The position numbers and the translations under genes were made by a program. The notes beneath the pieces are model-generated. The model worked only from the letters and a program-made list of their open reading frames with translations, did no database searches and was not told the origin of the DNA. Positions 34,327 to 43,369 of a stretch of DNA of 64,000 nucleotides are shown here, in pieces. Source of the stretch: Desulfosporosinus shakirovi (lineage in GTDB: Bacteria; Bacillota; Desulfitobacteriia; Desulfitobacteriales; Desulfitobacteriaceae); contig NZ_JAJDOO010000023.1 in the NCBI RefSeq assembly GCF_020595055.1, forward strand, positions 19,493 through 83,492, in the 5' to 3' direction. Numbering within the stretch: position 1 is the stretch's first letter; every line of letters begins with the position of its first letter.

Positions 34327-35862
34327 TTATATACCTAATAGCTTACTCATTTTAAGCACAACGCCCCTCACCGAAGAGCTACTTAAGTAGAAGAGCCTAG
34401 TCTTGTTCGTTTCCATTCTGCTCATGACCTTATAATAAAAAGCATGAGAAAGATATGCTGTGTTTACAAAAACTGCTTCCTGATTATCTAAAAATCGCAA
34501 ATCCTTGTGCAAATTATCCATATCAAGATAGATTAGATTGGGTAAAATCTCTTTCAATCCCTTTATTAAATTAGCATGTCCACCTGTAATCACATAGTTG
34601 TGTTTTCCAAGTGATTCCAACGCCCTAGAATAGTCGTTAGAATCGTCCTCTAACTCCTCTTTCGATGTTTGCTGTTCAAAGACAAAATCACGAAGAGCCA
34701 GAAGTTCCTTTTTGTTTAGCTCAGCTTGGTTAAGCTCTTGTTGCAATCGAGTTGCTTCACGTTGCCAACGGCTTGCTTCATCTTGACAGCTAAGCATCAA
34801 ATCTTCTAATCGGACGATTTCTGATTTGAAATCTGCTTTTTCTTTACGGAGCAATTCCAATTTCGCTTCTGTTTCCAGCTTCAGATTTAGTGTATCTAAG
34901 TAATAATCATCCTTAGCATTCGATAAATATATTTTTCGAGTGTTTTCATATTCTGCAACAAAGGCACTAATAAGTAAACACGTGATTATGAAAAAATCGC
35001 ATTCTTCATCTGTTAGAGAGCCATCACTTTGTTCTCTATAAAACGTCTCACACAATTTATCAAAATCCTTCGACGTTATTATAGATTCTCCAGCAAACAC
35101 ATAAGCTCCGATACCTAGACTTTTAAAATACGATAAAAGTATTTCATAATATTTGTTGATTTTTCTTCTACGACTATGCAAAATGGTATCCAATTCCTTA
35201 GATATTTGATATTCATTAGCTTCCATTAGCTGGTCTAATGTTTTATTCTTTGATTTGCTAGAAAGCCAATATACATCATGCAATTCTTTAACTTTTGCTT
35301 TGTGTTGAGGTCCCACCTCTTCGTGACCAGGAAGTCCTTTTTCAAAATTATAATCCTCAAAGAATTTCATTCTTATGTCATTACCAATTGACCCAAGTTC
35401 ACATGTCTTATCTTGGTTAAAACAAAGAAAAAACATGACCGCTAAAATCGAATTAAATTCTTGATTAGTGACCTTATTAAATTTATGAGTATTATCGAAT
35501 ATTTTGTTTACAAAATCATCTAAATATATGACTTCATTATTAATAACGTAATTCAAGACCTTCTTATACCCTAGTCTTACAAAATTTGTAACCAAGTCAT
35601 ATTGATTTCTTTCATTACACCAGTAGTATATCCCGATAACTTTAATGATTTGTTCTGTATACAATGTTGGAAAAGAAAATATTAGTCTATTATTTTTGTA
35701 ACGTGATTTTCTATAGAAATCATAGTACTCCAGTTTATTAGAAGAATAAATACTATCAATTTCACCATGAAGATTTGTATTACTTCCCAAAGCAATGAGA
35801 AAATTTATCAGTATCATATCCGCTAAATAGCCCTGGTTAGGGTCTACCGATTTTAGTTCCAT
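34327..35862 (-). CDS. Coiled-coil protein with C-terminal DUF2325-like domain
   Basis: 511 residues. The first ~330 are helical and unrecognised. Residues ~335-410 form a coiled coil (LRKEKADFKSEIVRLEDLML...). The last ~90 residues (YVITGGHANLIKGLKEILPN, NQEAVFVNTAYLSHAFYYKV, TRLFYLSSSS) match the small Rossmann-like DUF2325 domain. It lies 125 bases downstream of the helicase-HNH-TPR gene on the same strand with its own GGTGGACTTAGAAG site, so it is probably the second gene of a defence-type operon. DUF2325 is of unknown function; here it may sense a nucleotide or bind the helicase. Confidence 0.7.
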   Translation of the reverse strand: MELKSVDPNQGYLADMILINFLIALGSNTNLHGEIDSIYSSNKLEYYDFYRKSRYKNNRLIFSFPTLYTEQIIKVIGIYYWCNERNQYDLVTNFVRLGYKKVLNYVINNEVIYLDDFVNKIFDNTHKFNKVTNQEFNSILAVMFFLCFNQDKTCELGSIGNDIRMKFFEDYNFEKGLPGHEEVGPQHKAKVKELHDVYWLSSKSKNKTLDQLMEANEYQISKELDTILHSRRRKINKYYEILLSYFKSLGIGAYVFAGESIITSKDFDKLCETFYREQSDGSLTDEECDFFIITCLLISAFVAEYENTRKIYLSNAKDDYYLDTLNLKLETEAKLELLRKEKADFKSEIVRLEDLMLSCQDEASRWQREATRLQQELNQAELNKKELLALRDFVFEQQTSKEELEDDSNDYSRALESLGKHNYVITGGHANLIKGLKEILPNLIYLDMDNLHKDLRFLDNQEAVFVNTAYLSHAFYYKVMSRMETNKTRLFYLSSSSVRGVVLKMSKLLGI

Positions 35863-35987
35863 CTTCTAAGTCCACCTGTCATAGTAATTATTAAAGTAAT
35901 TATAATCAAATAATTGCTCTTTACCCCAAAAAAGTATAGTTGAATATTCTCATGACCCATTCAGTTTCACAGTGGCATTACATCAAA

Positions 35988-38900
35988 TTAAGATACCTCC
36001 ATCTTCTTAAGTAGATTTTCCTTATTTCTCCGAGCGTAAGAATGCTTAGGGTCAATTATTAACGCTTTGTTATATGCATTGAGTGCCTCATCGAACTTCC
36101 TCATTTTATAAAGAGTATAGCCCATGTTGTTATATGCCATAGCATCCTCTGGTTCCATATGAATGTACTTTCGGTAAGTTTCAATTGCCTCATCATAGTT
36201 CTTCTGCTTATCAAGTATCCACGCTATTTCAAAATAGGAATAAGAATCCGTTGGCTCCCTTCTGCTTAACTCTTCATAAGCCTCGATGGCTTCATCATAG
36301 TTCTTCAGACTTTCCAAAGCATATGCTTTTCCAGCTAGAGTATCAATATCATCCTTCCCATATTTTTCCGCACTTTCATAGCAGTTTAAGGCATCGCTAT
36401 ATTGACTTAAGCTATTGAGAAGCTCCCCTTTTTCAAAGTAAGCTTCACCATCCTGAGTATCAAGTTCTATAGCTTTATTTATCAATTCCAAAGCTTCATC
36501 CTTTTTCCTCGGATGTATGCGAGACCAGATAACTCCTTTTCTCAAATTACTTTTTGCATCCGATGGATTTACGCCAATAACGTCATCGTAATATTGGAGT
36601 GCTTTTTTATAATCCTCTTTCGTTTCATATACAAGTCCAAGATTAAACAAACACTTTTCATTATCAGGGTCCTTAACTAAACCTTTAAGGTATTCTTCCT
36701 TAGCTTCATCCCATTTCTCCATCCTAGCATACAAATGTCCTTTAGCAATGTTACTTCTTGGACTCAGAGGAAATGACCTCATTGCGTCTTTAACAGACTC
36801 GAAGGCTTCTTCAAATTGCTCTTTTTCTGCCAAAATATCTGCTTTAACAAAGTAATATTCCTCTTCTTTAATGCCTGAAGCCAATTCTCGGTTTATTTTG
36901 TACAGGGCAGTTTCCGCTTCTCCATTTTCGATGAGGTCATAGATTTCATTGAAAAATTTGATTGTTTCATTGATTACAGGATTTTTAACATCTCTGGATT
37001 CCTTGTGGAGATTTCGGCCCTTGTCGTCATCCGACCACGTATCTCCCTTTTTAGCATTTTCCCATCGGGTAATAAGCTGTAGATTCTCCAAGACGGAAAG
37101 CCCTCCCTTTGAGAGGGGATGAATGTGGTCAATTTGAAAATTTAAGCGGTTCTTACTCTGATAATCACTTATGGCACTGTTATAAAAGCCCTCTTTATCT
37201 TTACTTTTTGCATAAATGCCTTCAATCAGCTCTTTCCAATAATCATTGTCGCGTTTTTTTATTTCCTCTAACGACAATTGGGTTATATCTATTGTTTCAT
37301 GTATTACTTCAGGCTGATCTGTTTTTTCGTATAGGCTTGGATGAGCTAACTTATCCAGTTCGATTTGTACCTGGCGGAGGAAGTATTTTTCTTTACTGGC
37401 AAAGAAGACTTTCCAAAAGCTCTTATCTTCATTCCAGATGGCATTTAGGTAAGGGGCTTTGCTCCTTTCGCCCAAATCATTATCCCAAATATATTGGGCA
37501 ATTCTTGTAATATCATAATTTTCACGGTCTTTAAGCTCCAAGAAATCTGGGCTGACCCCGTTTAAAGAATAATAGCGTAGAATGTCTTCAATATCTTCAC
37601 AACTGACCGAATCCTCGAAATACTGAATTTGGATGTCGAAACTGAGGTCAGCCAATGTGTTTTCGGATATCGTTTCCATTTCACCGATTTGATTATCGGC
37701 AAAAATACTTTCAAGTTCGCTGGTGAACGCCATAAAAGCATCGTACATATTGTCATAGACGAGAATGTCGCAAAGCTTATTTACCCATTCGCCCTTAGAA
37801 TCAGGAATAAGCAATGAGAACGAATAGAGTCCAACAGGGACTCTTTCCATGAAGGGACGGGCTTCAATCGCATCTGTATTCACGCTGTCATCTATGATTC
37901 TTGCGAATTCCTCCATTTTCTGAATAGCAATAAGACGCGTGATATGTTCTCGCTTCTCCCTATCTTTAACTTCGTTCCACTCATTTTCATCTTCAATTAA
38001 ACGCAGAGGATTAACCCAAGCAATTTTATCCCGCCAATGGTCGACAAAACTGACAATATAGGCAGTGGCCGTTCCTCCTGCTTTTTCGCCTCGTAAAGCC
38101 CTGCCTATCATTTGAGTCATAAGGATGGTTGAAGTAGTTGGGCGAGCCAGAAAAACAGTTTGTACTGATGGTAAATCCGTGCCTTCGGTTAAGATATTGA
38201 CATTAACTAACACCTGAAGTTCACCATTTCTAAATTTCTGAAGCTTTTCAGCATTTTCACGGGAAGAAACGGATATTTTTCTATCTATATCTTTAATGTC
38301 TGAAACAATATAATCAGATGAAATCCCTCGCTTTTGAAAAAGGCTTGATAACGTTACAGCATGAATTATATTAATCGCAAAAACCAAAAGCTTTCCATAT
38401 TTCTTCTGATTCTGAATATAGTGCTCCACGATAAAGTTGTTCCGTTCGCTACTTTCAGCAATTTGGGTAGCGATATCGGAGGGCAAATCGAAGGATTCAA
38501 TTTGTTTAATTTCCTTTTCGGTTAATGACTTAGTTAATTCCAGCGATGTTTCTAGCTCTTCAAAAATAGGGTCAGCTAGAATTCCACGGCTGATTAAGGT
38601 TCTAAGGTCAACCCCATAAAGAATGTCATCGGGAAATACTTTTAACAAAAGAGACTTCTCTCTTTCAGCAGTTCGGAAAGGAGTTGCAGTTAGTCCAAGA
38701 ACATGAAACGTTTTGTCGTTTGCCTTATCCAGTTGTTGCAAAAGACGGCGGTAAGATTTAGCTCCCGAATGATGGGCTTCATCAACCACAACAAAAATTT
38801 GATTTTTATTAGGTTTTACCCAGAGTTGCATTACATGGTTTATCCCATGAAGTAAACTATCCTTGCTTGCAATAAGCAAGTCATCATTGGGTTGAATATG

Positions 38901-39275
38901 GATGGTCTTGTCATGTAGACCCGAAACAATCCGATAACTAAAAGAATCTTTCTGAGGGAGTATATTCGCGTTAGCATTCTGAAAAACGGTATCGAGAGCC
39001 TGATTTAATAATTCATGGCGGTGGGCAAGCCAAAGGACTTTCTTTCCTTGGTTAATGACATTTTTCAGTACCCAATACATTGCCGTTAAGGTTTTGCCCC
39101 CCCCCGTCGGTATGACTAATAACCCTTTAACTTTTTCCTTCTGGTTCAACGATTCTGTTAGCTTATGTAATGCTTCTCTTTGATGAGGATACAATATCAA
39201 GTCATTATCGGTTTGTCTCACGGGAATATTCCCAGCAAAATTATTCTGCACTAATTGGTTATAAGTTGTTGCCAT
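35988..39275 (-). CDS. Superfamily 2 helicase - HNH nuclease - TPR fusion protein
   Basis: 1095 residues in three parts. Helicase: IPTGGGKTLTA (Walker A, ~53), VVDEAHHSG (motif II, ~163), GLTATPFRT (motif III), QMIGRALRG (motif VI, ~387). HNH: FQIDHIHPLSKGGLSVLENL (~715-735) followed by the N of WENAKKGD. C-terminal ~300 residues: about eight TPR repeats (WDEAKEEYLKGLVKDPDNEK, YDEAIETYRKYIHMEPEDAM and others). GGAGGATTAAGATAAA precedes the ATG. The architecture of translocase, nuclease and protein-interaction repeats is typical of restriction-like defence. It is followed by the DUF2325-like gene. It does not match a named system that I can recall. Confidence 0.85.
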   Translation of the reverse strand: MATTYNQLVQNNFAGNIPVRQTDNDLILYPHQREALHKLTESLNQKEKVKGLLVIPTGGGKTLTAMYWVLKNVINQGKKVLWLAHRHELLNQALDTVFQNANANILPQKDSFSYRIVSGLHDKTIHIQPNDDLLIASKDSLLHGINHVMQLWVKPNKNQIFVVVDEAHHSGAKSYRRLLQQLDKANDKTFHVLGLTATPFRTAEREKSLLLKVFPDDILYGVDLRTLISRGILADPIFEELETSLELTKSLTEKEIKQIESFDLPSDIATQIAESSERNNFIVEHYIQNQKKYGKLLVFAINIIHAVTLSSLFQKRGISSDYIVSDIKDIDRKISVSSRENAEKLQKFRNGELQVLVNVNILTEGTDLPSVQTVFLARPTTSTILMTQMIGRALRGEKAGGTATAYIVSFVDHWRDKIAWVNPLRLIEDENEWNEVKDREKREHITRLIAIQKMEEFARIIDDSVNTDAIEARPFMERVPVGLYSFSLLIPDSKGEWVNKLCDILVYDNMYDAFMAFTSELESIFADNQIGEMETISENTLADLSFDIQIQYFEDSVSCEDIEDILRYYSLNGVSPDFLELKDRENYDITRIAQYIWDNDLGERSKAPYLNAIWNEDKSFWKVFFASKEKYFLRQVQIELDKLAHPSLYEKTDQPEVIHETIDITQLSLEEIKKRDNDYWKELIEGIYAKSKDKEGFYNSAISDYQSKNRLNFQIDHIHPLSKGGLSVLENLQLITRWENAKKGDTWSDDDKGRNLHKESRDVKNPVINETIKFFNEIYDLIENGEAETALYKINRELASGIKEEEYYFVKADILAEKEQFEEAFESVKDAMRSFPLSPRSNIAKGHLYARMEKWDEAKEEYLKGLVKDPDNEKCLFNLGLVYETKEDYKKALQYYDDVIGVNPSDAKSNLRKGVIWSRIHPRKKDEALELINKAIELDTQDGEAYFEKGELLNSLSQYSDALNCYESAEKYGKDDIDTLAGKAYALESLKNYDEAIEAYEELSRREPTDSYSYFEIAWILDKQKNYDEAIETYRKYIHMEPEDAMAYNNMGYTLYKMRKFDEALNAYNKALIIDPKHSYARRNKENLLKKMEVS

Positions 39276-39383
39276 TTTATCTTAATCCTCCATTGTGATT
39301 CGAATTCAGAGCAATATCTACTGAACTATATTGGTTGGTGTAACCATGCTGACTATGTAACTCTAATAAACCCAACTCACTAT

Positions 39384-39420
39384 AGCTCTAGAATTCGACA
39401 CATTTCTTTGCTGTTCCTTC
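39384..39420 (-). promoter_or_regulatory. Shared upstream motif, helicase-HNH-TPR gene
   Basis: On the minus strand: AAGGAAC, nine to ten bases of AAAGAAATG type, then TGTCGAATTCTAGAGCTA. The TGTCGAA core (39394-39400) is a perfect Spo0A-box core and lies 119 bases upstream of the start codon. Related sites precede gajA, the FRG gene and the NERD gene. Confidence 0.55.
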
Positions 39421-39437
39421 TAAATTCACGAATATTT

Positions 39438-39502
39438 GAATAATATGCTCCGCGAGAGCCCAAAGACTGAGCCATCGGCGGCTCTGTCACACCGAAATAT
39501 TC
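39438..39502 (-). repeat. Short derivative of the nested inverted-repeat element (copy C)
   Basis: On the minus strand it reads GAATATTTCGGTGTGACAGA, then GCCGCCGAT, GGCTCAGTCTTTG and CGGAGCATATTATTC. These are the left and right ends of the 350-bp element at 40761-41106 with the middle deleted. Confidence 0.7.
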
Positions 39503-39788
39503 AATATTATATAAAGAAGAAAATAAGCCTAGGCGTTAAAACGTCGTAAAAGTTAATTTACGTCCTATTTGTACAGACTCTCATGAAGCATTTGTAAAGA
39601 AAATCCCTACCTTTTTACCTTACTGCCCTTCATTAGACAGTAGGTTACTTTCTTGTATTTGTATCGTGTTGTAGAAATACATCTAATGATAAATCAAACA
39701 TAGAACTAGCTTCGTCATATCTTCTCTATGCACAGGGGTTGCCATCTTCTATAATGCAATTATAAAAATTTAGGAGGAGGATGATATT

Positions 39789-40307
39789 TTGAAACTAATC
39801 AGAGCTTGGTCTATAATTAAGGAATTCGACGGGTATGCGAATGTGCCCATTTTTTGGTATCACCCCAAAAGAGAAATTCCTATCTTTGCGTACAATGAAC
39901 TCATCAAGGACTATGACCAAAATGACCCACTTTCATTGTATCCAGAGGGCTTTGCGGATGAGTTCTATACAGAATCAGAAATTGAGGAACTAAAGAGGGT
40001 TCTTAATAAATTTCGAGAGTTTCGAAATCCCATTGTTAATGTAATAATTGTTGACATTCCTTTTCCTAACAATAGTTATCCTTTAGGAGGCATTCCATCC
40101 GACTCGCGTCATGGTTCGATTGTATTTAGCCAAGATGTTACTCTCGACCTCGGTTTTCAACTATGTGGTTACTATGACATAAGACCTTTTATTCATAAAG
40201 ATTCCAAAACAGATAATGTGTCTAATTTTAGTAACACACCTATATGTGATATCAATGAATCTCCTGATTATGAAGATTTTGAAGATATTGAAGATATTCC
40301 ATTTTAA
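39789..40307 (+). CDS. Hypothetical protein with SSB-like acidic IPF C-terminus
   Basis: Not recognised. TTG start at 39789 after AGGAGGAGGATGATATT. 172 residues; the globular part (FWYHPKREIPIFAYNELIKD, NPIVNVIIVDIPFPNNSYPL) is mixed alpha/beta. The last ~20 residues are strongly acidic and end EDFEDIEDIPF, like the tip of single-strand DNA-binding proteins (D-D-D-I-P-F) through which SSB recruits repair proteins. It is divergent from the helicase-HNH-TPR operon. A relic of the same gene lies on the far side of that operon at 34092. Confidence 0.6.
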   Translation: MKLIRAWSIIKEFDGYANVPIFWYHPKREIPIFAYNELIKDYDQNDPLSLYPEGFADEFYTESEIEELKRVLNKFREFRNPIVNVIIVDIPFPNNSYPLGGIPSDSRHGSIVFSQDVTLDLGFQLCGYYDIRPFIHKDSKTDNVSNFSNTPICDINESPDYEDFEDIEDIPF

Positions 40308-40326
40308 ACAATTATTCAGAAAGACA

Positions 40327-40366
40327 GAAAGATATTGGCTCCGATAAGATGGAAGCAATATCTTTC
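40327..40366 (+). terminator. Probable terminator of the IPF-tail gene
   Basis: GAAAGATATTG / CAATATCTTTC is an 11-bp perfect stem with an 18-base loop, followed by CTCTACTTTTTG. Confidence 0.5.
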
Positions 40367-40377
40367 CTCTACTTTTT

Positions 40378-40533
40378 GTACGGTTTGACCATTGATTTTA
40401 ACTAGGAGTTCATACGGAAGCTTTGCCCAATCTGCCGTCATGGCATCTTCGCTGGTGACTGCTCTCAGGATAATGGGATACTCATACGTTCGGCTATCTT
40501 CCACCACTCCGACGCTCTTATCGATCGAAGGAA
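40378..40533 (-). pseudogene. 3' fragment of a GMP synthase gene (guaA)
   Basis: The minus strand reads [20 protein letters not shown], then [20 protein letters not shown], which is the highly conserved C-terminal region of GuaA (KSVGVMGD...TY.Y...LRAVTS.D.MTADWA.LPYE.L). There is no start codon and no upstream or downstream remainder; after LLVKIN the similarity stops. It is a stray housekeeping-gene fragment beside the repeat element, a trace of an old rearrangement. Confidence 0.75.
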
Positions 40534-40760
40534 GGAGTGGTTAAGATGTTTTGTTGATTGATGGTTTAGATGACTTAACTTGCTTCTTATTATAATATAT
40601 AGTTATTCGGATTCCGACAATAACCTCTTAGTAACGGTTGAGAAATATTTATATTGATCATCCATGATTGTATACCTATAAACAATATGAGTTTTTACTG
40701 TTAATGACTATATCCATCTCAGGAATGAATGATTTACTGAATCATTGTCTCCCCCTAATT

Positions 40761-41106
40761 GAATATTTCGATGTGACAGAGCCGCCGATACGCTCTTGGC
40801 TGAGCCACCTTCACGCTGAAAATGAGCCACCATGTTGCTGGTCGAACCACCAGCTGAATGAACGGTTAACGGTCAATCCACGGGACCCCAAAGAAAGACT
40901 TTACATGGGGGCTTAGGATGCTACCCTGCTTACCCAAGAGGAATACTTCCATATGAGCCACAGCCCTCGACCCATTGAAGCATCCAAAGCAGGGTCCCAT
41001 GTCAAGTCTTCTCCAGAGTATCTCACCCTGCGAGGGGGTGGCTCTGGTCTAGCGTGAAGGTGGCTCAGTCTTTGCGTATTGATGTCTCACGGAGCATATT
41101 ATTCAC
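40761..41106 (+). repeat. Nested inverted-repeat element, copy A (IS-derived MITE-like)
   Basis: The outer ends are GAATATTTCGATGTGACAGA and CGGAGCATATTATTC. Within it an 18-bp perfect terminal repeat, CTGAGCCACCTTCACGCT (from 40800) and its complement (41051-41068), bounds 269 bp. Further inside, ACTTTACATGGG...GGATGCT is inverted as AGCATCC...CCCATGTCAAGT. Repeated TGAGCCACC near the left end recalls the termini of IS21-family elements. No transposase is encoded. Copy B, in the same orientation, is 13.8 kb to the right. Confidence 0.8.
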
Positions 41107-41125
41107 TAATCTTATCAATAGACAA

Positions 41126-43120
41126 TTATTTACTAATAGCATAAAAATCATCGATTGTTTTAAACACCTTTTTCCTATGAAGATAGATTTTATTAATTGG
41201 TACACGTTCATCTTCTACTTCAGTAAACGCCTTTTGAAGGCCGATCTGCCAAGGACTTTTAATGAAGTTTAATAGCTTGTTTGTCGTAAGTTTACCTTGG
41301 AATACGCCTTTCATTTTGGGTGGTATAAACTGTCTGATCGGCTCTCCATTTTTGTAAATTGTCGGCAATCTTTTGTACAGTAAAGTAGCTAAGATTGTAT
41401 AGTCAGTTATTATTACTCCCTCTGGATCAAATTTACCAGAAATTTTACACGAATATAAAAGCATCCTGTATATACGCCTAGGTTTCCATCCAGTAGAATA
41501 TCTACAGCCTTTTTGCTTATTTAACTCTTCTAAAACATATACTATGTTGGAACTGTAGAAATCACTAATTCGATTTATCTGATTAATATCCTCAGGAATT
41601 TTGCGATTGTAAAAATCGTATCTTTTTCGCGGTGTCGCAGGTTGAACGGTATGTTTACATTCACACAAAAACATGTCTTCTCCTAAAACAAAAGCAACAT
41701 CACATTGATATTCTTCATTATTAACATTCCTTTTTAAACTTACTGCAGGAATTTGATTTTCATTCAAATCAGTAAGAATTCGATCTTCGAAGCAATAACC
41801 CTTAAAGTTTAAATTAAAATTTTCTTTGGAAGCTAAAGACATTAGGGCTAAAGAATCTTGGATGTGACTAGCATACGAGGGAACCGTTATTATTTTCTCC
41901 CCAATTTCAATAAAGGGAGCATCAAACCAATCGATAGAATTCCGCTTGAATTTTAGTCTATTGCATATTCTTTTGGCACTCTTTTTATCTATCCCATACA
42001 TTACAAATCTTTTAACCCACTCATCGATGGTGGATACATAAAGCCATTTATCTGGTTTACTGGACTCAGGGAACATAACTTTATCAATAAATTCTCTATT
42101 AACATATCTCACTATCGCAAACGCTCTTAACCATTTTACAATTTCGATTTCATCCACTTTAAAATCCAGGCTTTTACTTGAAAAATACTCGAGATATTCA
42201 TTGTAAGATGCTTCTTCACGTTTGTCTAAATAACCATTTGGAGCCAGTAAATTCGATAAGTATACTTCTTCTTTATTAGGGCTATTGAAATCACACATAA
42301 AAGTCTGTCTGGAAGATTCAAATCTTTGAAGCTCAATTTTGTCTTGTATTAAATCCTTTATATCTTTAGGCTTAATCTCAATGCTAGTTTCATCATGTCG
42401 TAAAATTTCATAATTTCCAAATTTCCAATCTTCAAATGCATCAAATAGAACCGTTCTAATATCAATTAAAGGGAAATGAATCATCGATTGATTAATGTCA
42501 CTAGAATTTATTTCTTTATCATATGAGCAAAATGTGAATTTGTTGTTCTTGTAAAGAAACCCATAAAAAATAAAAGCCTGGATAACTTTACTTGCTTGCT
42601 GAAACGTATAATCGACGGCATCTGTAAACTGGTTGGCTGTTAAATTGTTGATGCCTTTGATTTCGCCATTAATATTTCTTAGTATATCTACTTCGTTATA
42701 TGAATTTTTATTTTTACCATTATTGAATTTACGATCATTTAAAGATCGCATATAAACTTCAAAAACTATAAGAAAAGCATAAAGTTTATTCTCATCGTTA
42801 ATTTTAGCCACTTCTTCAAATTGATCCTTCGAGTAGAAATCTTCAAACAATACATTCCATGTTTTTATTTCCAGATCATATTCTTCAATTAGCTGTTGTT
42901 TCATTTGCATTAATGCCTTTGCATAGACTTTTTTATGCAAATCTAAAGAGATATTTGATTTCTCTGATTCTGACCTTGGATATGCGTTGACACCAAAACC
43001 ATTTACTTTAAAAGCAAAAAGAATTTCTTCTACTGAATATTTTTCAATGAAAGCACTACTTTTATCATTCTTTGTATCTTTTAAGACATTATCTAATTCA
43101 TAAAAAGCTGAACTTTTCAA
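41126..43120 (-). CDS. Large hypothetical protein with PD-(D/E)XK-like nuclease motif
   Basis: 664 residues, TTG start with GTAGGATGAATCG. The long N-terminal part is helical and unrecognised. Around residues 440-490 GYCFEDRILTDLNEN, QCDVAFVLGEDMFLCECKH gives E, D and E-x-K in the spacing of the restriction-endonuclease-like fold. The C-terminus is mixed. It is likely a nuclease effector of the defence block between the two repeat copies. No helicase or methylase is fused, and it forms no tight operon with neighbours. Similar large proteins with a small nuclease core are frequent in defence islands. Confidence 0.6.
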   Translation of the reverse strand: MKSSAFYELDNVLKDTKNDKSSAFIEKYSVEEILFAFKVNGFGVNAYPRSESEKSNISLDLHKKVYAKALMQMKQQLIEEYDLEIKTWNVLFEDFYSKDQFEEVAKINDENKLYAFLIVFEVYMRSLNDRKFNNGKNKNSYNEVDILRNINGEIKGINNLTANQFTDAVDYTFQQASKVIQAFIFYGFLYKNNKFTFCSYDKEINSSDINQSMIHFPLIDIRTVLFDAFEDWKFGNYEILRHDETSIEIKPKDIKDLIQDKIELQRFESSRQTFMCDFNSPNKEEVYLSNLLAPNGYLDKREEASYNEYLEYFSSKSLDFKVDEIEIVKWLRAFAIVRYVNREFIDKVMFPESSKPDKWLYVSTIDEWVKRFVMYGIDKKSAKRICNRLKFKRNSIDWFDAPFIEIGEKIITVPSYASHIQDSLALMSLASKENFNLNFKGYCFEDRILTDLNENQIPAVSLKRNVNNEEYQCDVAFVLGEDMFLCECKHTVQPATPRKRYDFYNRKIPEDINQINRISDFYSSNIVYVLEELNKQKGCRYSTGWKPRRIYRMLLYSCKISGKFDPEGVIITDYTILATLLYKRLPTIYKNGEPIRQFIPPKMKGVFQGKLTTNKLLNFIKSPWQIGLQKAFTEVEDERVPINKIYLHRKKVFKTIDDFYAISK

Positions 43121-43331
43121 CGATTCATCCTACTTTCAGAACTTCAGTTTTGATTATTCTATATTAGCATTATAAGAAACGGAAATGAATGAATACTCTT
43201 TTTGAAACCTCAAATCGAATTCTAAGCTTCGTTCCGAAAGATTTCAAGCTTTCAATATGAGGGTTTATTTCGTGTCTCATTTTCTATCGTTTTAAATAAC
43301 TATATTGTAGGATGGTGATTATTGAATATAT

Positions 43332-43356
43332 AAAACGCCTCCCACTAAGGCGTTTT
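43332..43356. terminator. Bidirectional terminator after the DUF4062 gene
   Basis: AAAACGCC / GGCGTTTT pairs around nine bases. It lies 14 bases after the stop of the minus-strand gene at 43370. Confidence 0.75.
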
Positions 43357-43369
43357 GGCTGTTCCCATA

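Noticed and set aside
40668..40916. Plus-strand 82-codon frame across repeat copy A
   Set aside because: It is built mostly from the inverted-repeat element, has no ribosome site and is not kept in frame in copy B.
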